Of a DNA stretch of 6,486 nucleotides, positions 5,671 to 6,486 are shown piece by piece (positions within the stretch are counted from its first letter, which is position 1; each line of letters begins with the position of its first letter). This stretch comes from Acetofilamentum sp. (GTDB lineage Bacteria > Bacteroidota > Bacteroidia > Bacteroidales > JAFGUD01). The notes below the pieces were generated by a model. The model was not told the DNA's origin, did not search any database, and saw nothing but the letters and a program-made list of their open reading frames with translations. The position numbers and the translations under genes are program-made. The stretch spans positions 1 through 6,486 of the forward strand of contig DYKL01000205.1 of the NCBI GenBank assembly GCA_020722645.1, written 5' to 3'.

Positions 5671-6357
5671 ATGGCAATAATTGAAATAAAAACCGTTAAT
5701 AAAATTTACAAAACCTCCGAAATTGAGGTTCATGCTGTTAGAGATGTTGATTTAAACATAGATTCAGGCGAATTTACAGCTATTGTTGGCCCTTCTGGTT
5801 CAGGTAAAACTACATTATTAAATATGATAGGCGGTTTAGATGATGTAACAAGCGGTAATATTATAATTGACGGCGTAGATATTACAAAACTGAAAGATTC
5901 GGAAATGATTGGTTTTCGAAGGAAGAACATTGGTTTTGTTTTTCAGGCATATAATCTTATTCCGGTTTTAACAGCTATCGAAAATGTCGAATTTATAATG
6001 AGTTTGCAAGGAAAACCTAAAGAAGCAAGACGAAAAAGAAGTATTGAACTGTTGGAAGCTGTTGGTTTGGGTGAAAGAATTAACAGTCGTCCTTCAAAAT
6101 TATCAGGCGGGCAACAGCAAAGAGTAGCAGTTGCAAGAGCATTGGCTTCTAAACCGAAATTTATACTGGCTGACGAACCCACAGCAAATCTAGACTCTGT
6201 TTCGACAACAAAACTTCTTGAAATTATGCGTGATTTGAACAAAAAAGAAGATATGACTTTTATATTTTCAACTCACGATAACAGAGTAATTGAGCAAGCA
6301 CGAAGAGTTGTTACACTTGAAGACGGTAAAATTATTTCTGATATTACAAAGTTATAA
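5671..6357 (+). CDS. ABC transporter ATP-binding protein, LolD/MacB type
   Basis: This 228-residue cytoplasmic ATPase powers the two permeases. All catalytic motifs are intact: Walker A GPSGSGKT (40-47), Q-loop Gln92 (FVFQAYNLIP), signature LSGGQ (144-148), Walker B FILADEP (164-170) with the catalytic Glu169, D-loop NLD (173-175) and switch His202 (STHD). The GFVFQAYNLIPVLTAIENV stretch and LSGGQQQRVAVARAL are characteristic of the LolD/MacB/FtsE group. The length is normal for LolD. The start is set by the MAIIEIKTVNKIYKT opening, which is standard for the family. The gene follows permease 2 after a 159-base structured leader, unlike the tight spacing at the head of the operon, so its expression may be tuned separately. 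Family assignment is certain; which permeases it serves is inferred from adjacency. Confidence 0.96.
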   Translation: MAIIEIKTVNKIYKTSEIEVHAVRDVDLNIDSGEFTAIVGPSGSGKTTLLNMIGGLDDVTSGNIIIDGVDITKLKDSEMIGFRRKNIGFVFQAYNLIPVLTAIENVEFIMSLQGKPKEARRKRSIELLEAVGLGERINSRPSKLSGGQQQRVAVARALASKPKFILADEPTANLDSVSTTKLLEIMRDLNKKEDMTFIFSTHDNRVIEQARRVVTLEDGKIISDITKL

Positions 6358-6463
6358 TTCATTAAACTTTTGTTTTTTATAAACATAAACAACTTTATTT
6401 AAAGTATTTTATAAGTAAAATTAAAAAGTTTTATATATCAATAATTCGTTAATTTTTCAATTA

Positions 6464-6486
6464 GCGTCATCCTGAGTGATAACGAA
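6464..6486 (+). repeat. Probable start of a dispersed 'GTCATCCTGAG' repeat, cut by window end
   Basis: GCGTCATCCTGAGTGATAACGAA resembles the CGTCATCCTGAGnGAAnnGAAGGATCT class of intergenic repeats that occurs in many copies in various bacterial genomes, including Bacteroidetes. The resemblance is from memory, and only the first part is present here. The preceding 6358-6463 is AT-rich; it contains only a weak palindrome, ACTTTATTTAAAGT (6392-6405), and no gene that I can support. Confidence 0.5.

Noticed and set aside
5943..6242. 99-codon minus-strand ORF inside the ATPase gene
   Set aside because: It is antisense to the signature and Walker B region of an intact ATPase, so it is a shadow frame with no domain of its own.
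6362..6434. Terminator or inverted repeat after the ATPase gene (TAAACTTTT / AAAAGTTTTA, and ACTTTATTTAAAGT)
   Set aside because: The arms are short and almost wholly A/T, as expected by chance in this composition, so I do not call a terminator.

Overview
The window is AT-rich and fits the Bacteroidetes (Bacteroidota). Lys, Asn and Ile codons dominate, start codons lack clear Shine-Dalgarno sequences, a TAnnTTTG-type -7 box precedes the first gene, and the protein families resemble operons common in that phylum. This placement is an inference from composition and family resemblance; there is no rRNA to confirm it.

All genes lie on the + strand and form one apparent functional unit. In order they are: a TetR/AcrR-family regulator (145-777), a secreted LolA-like 'outer membrane lipoprotein-sorting' protein (783-1547), a decayed FtsX/LolCE-type permease (1569-2085), an intact permease of the same type (2120-3580), a 503-base gap that holds a palindrome-ended, MITE-like element (3599-3969), a second and more distant permease (4084-5511), a 159-base leader with nested inverted repeats (5512-5670), and a LolD/MacB-type ABC ATPase (5671-6357). 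The last 129 bases are AT-rich intergenic DNA. They end in what looks like the start of a dispersed repeat (6464-6486), cut by the window edge.

The two intact permeases and the ATPase would form a LolCDE-like ABC machine in the inner membrane, which uses ATP to pull a lipidated or hydrophobic substrate out of the membrane. The LolA-like protein is the likely periplasmic carrier, and the TetR protein the likely local regulator. The natural substrate cannot be read from the sequence.

Points most worth a second look: (1) the TetR protein carries a perfect EF-hand calcium-loop pattern at residues 93-104, between two predicted helices; (2) the leader before the ATPase has two mutually exclusive pairings, one of which ends six bases before the ATG; (3) the 371-bp element between the permeases has 32-bp inverted ends that are themselves palindromic; (4) the first permease copy is a tandem duplicate with an internal deletion of about 350 codons; (5) both intact permeases appear to carry extra segments of roughly 60-70 residues at different points of the periplasmic domain.
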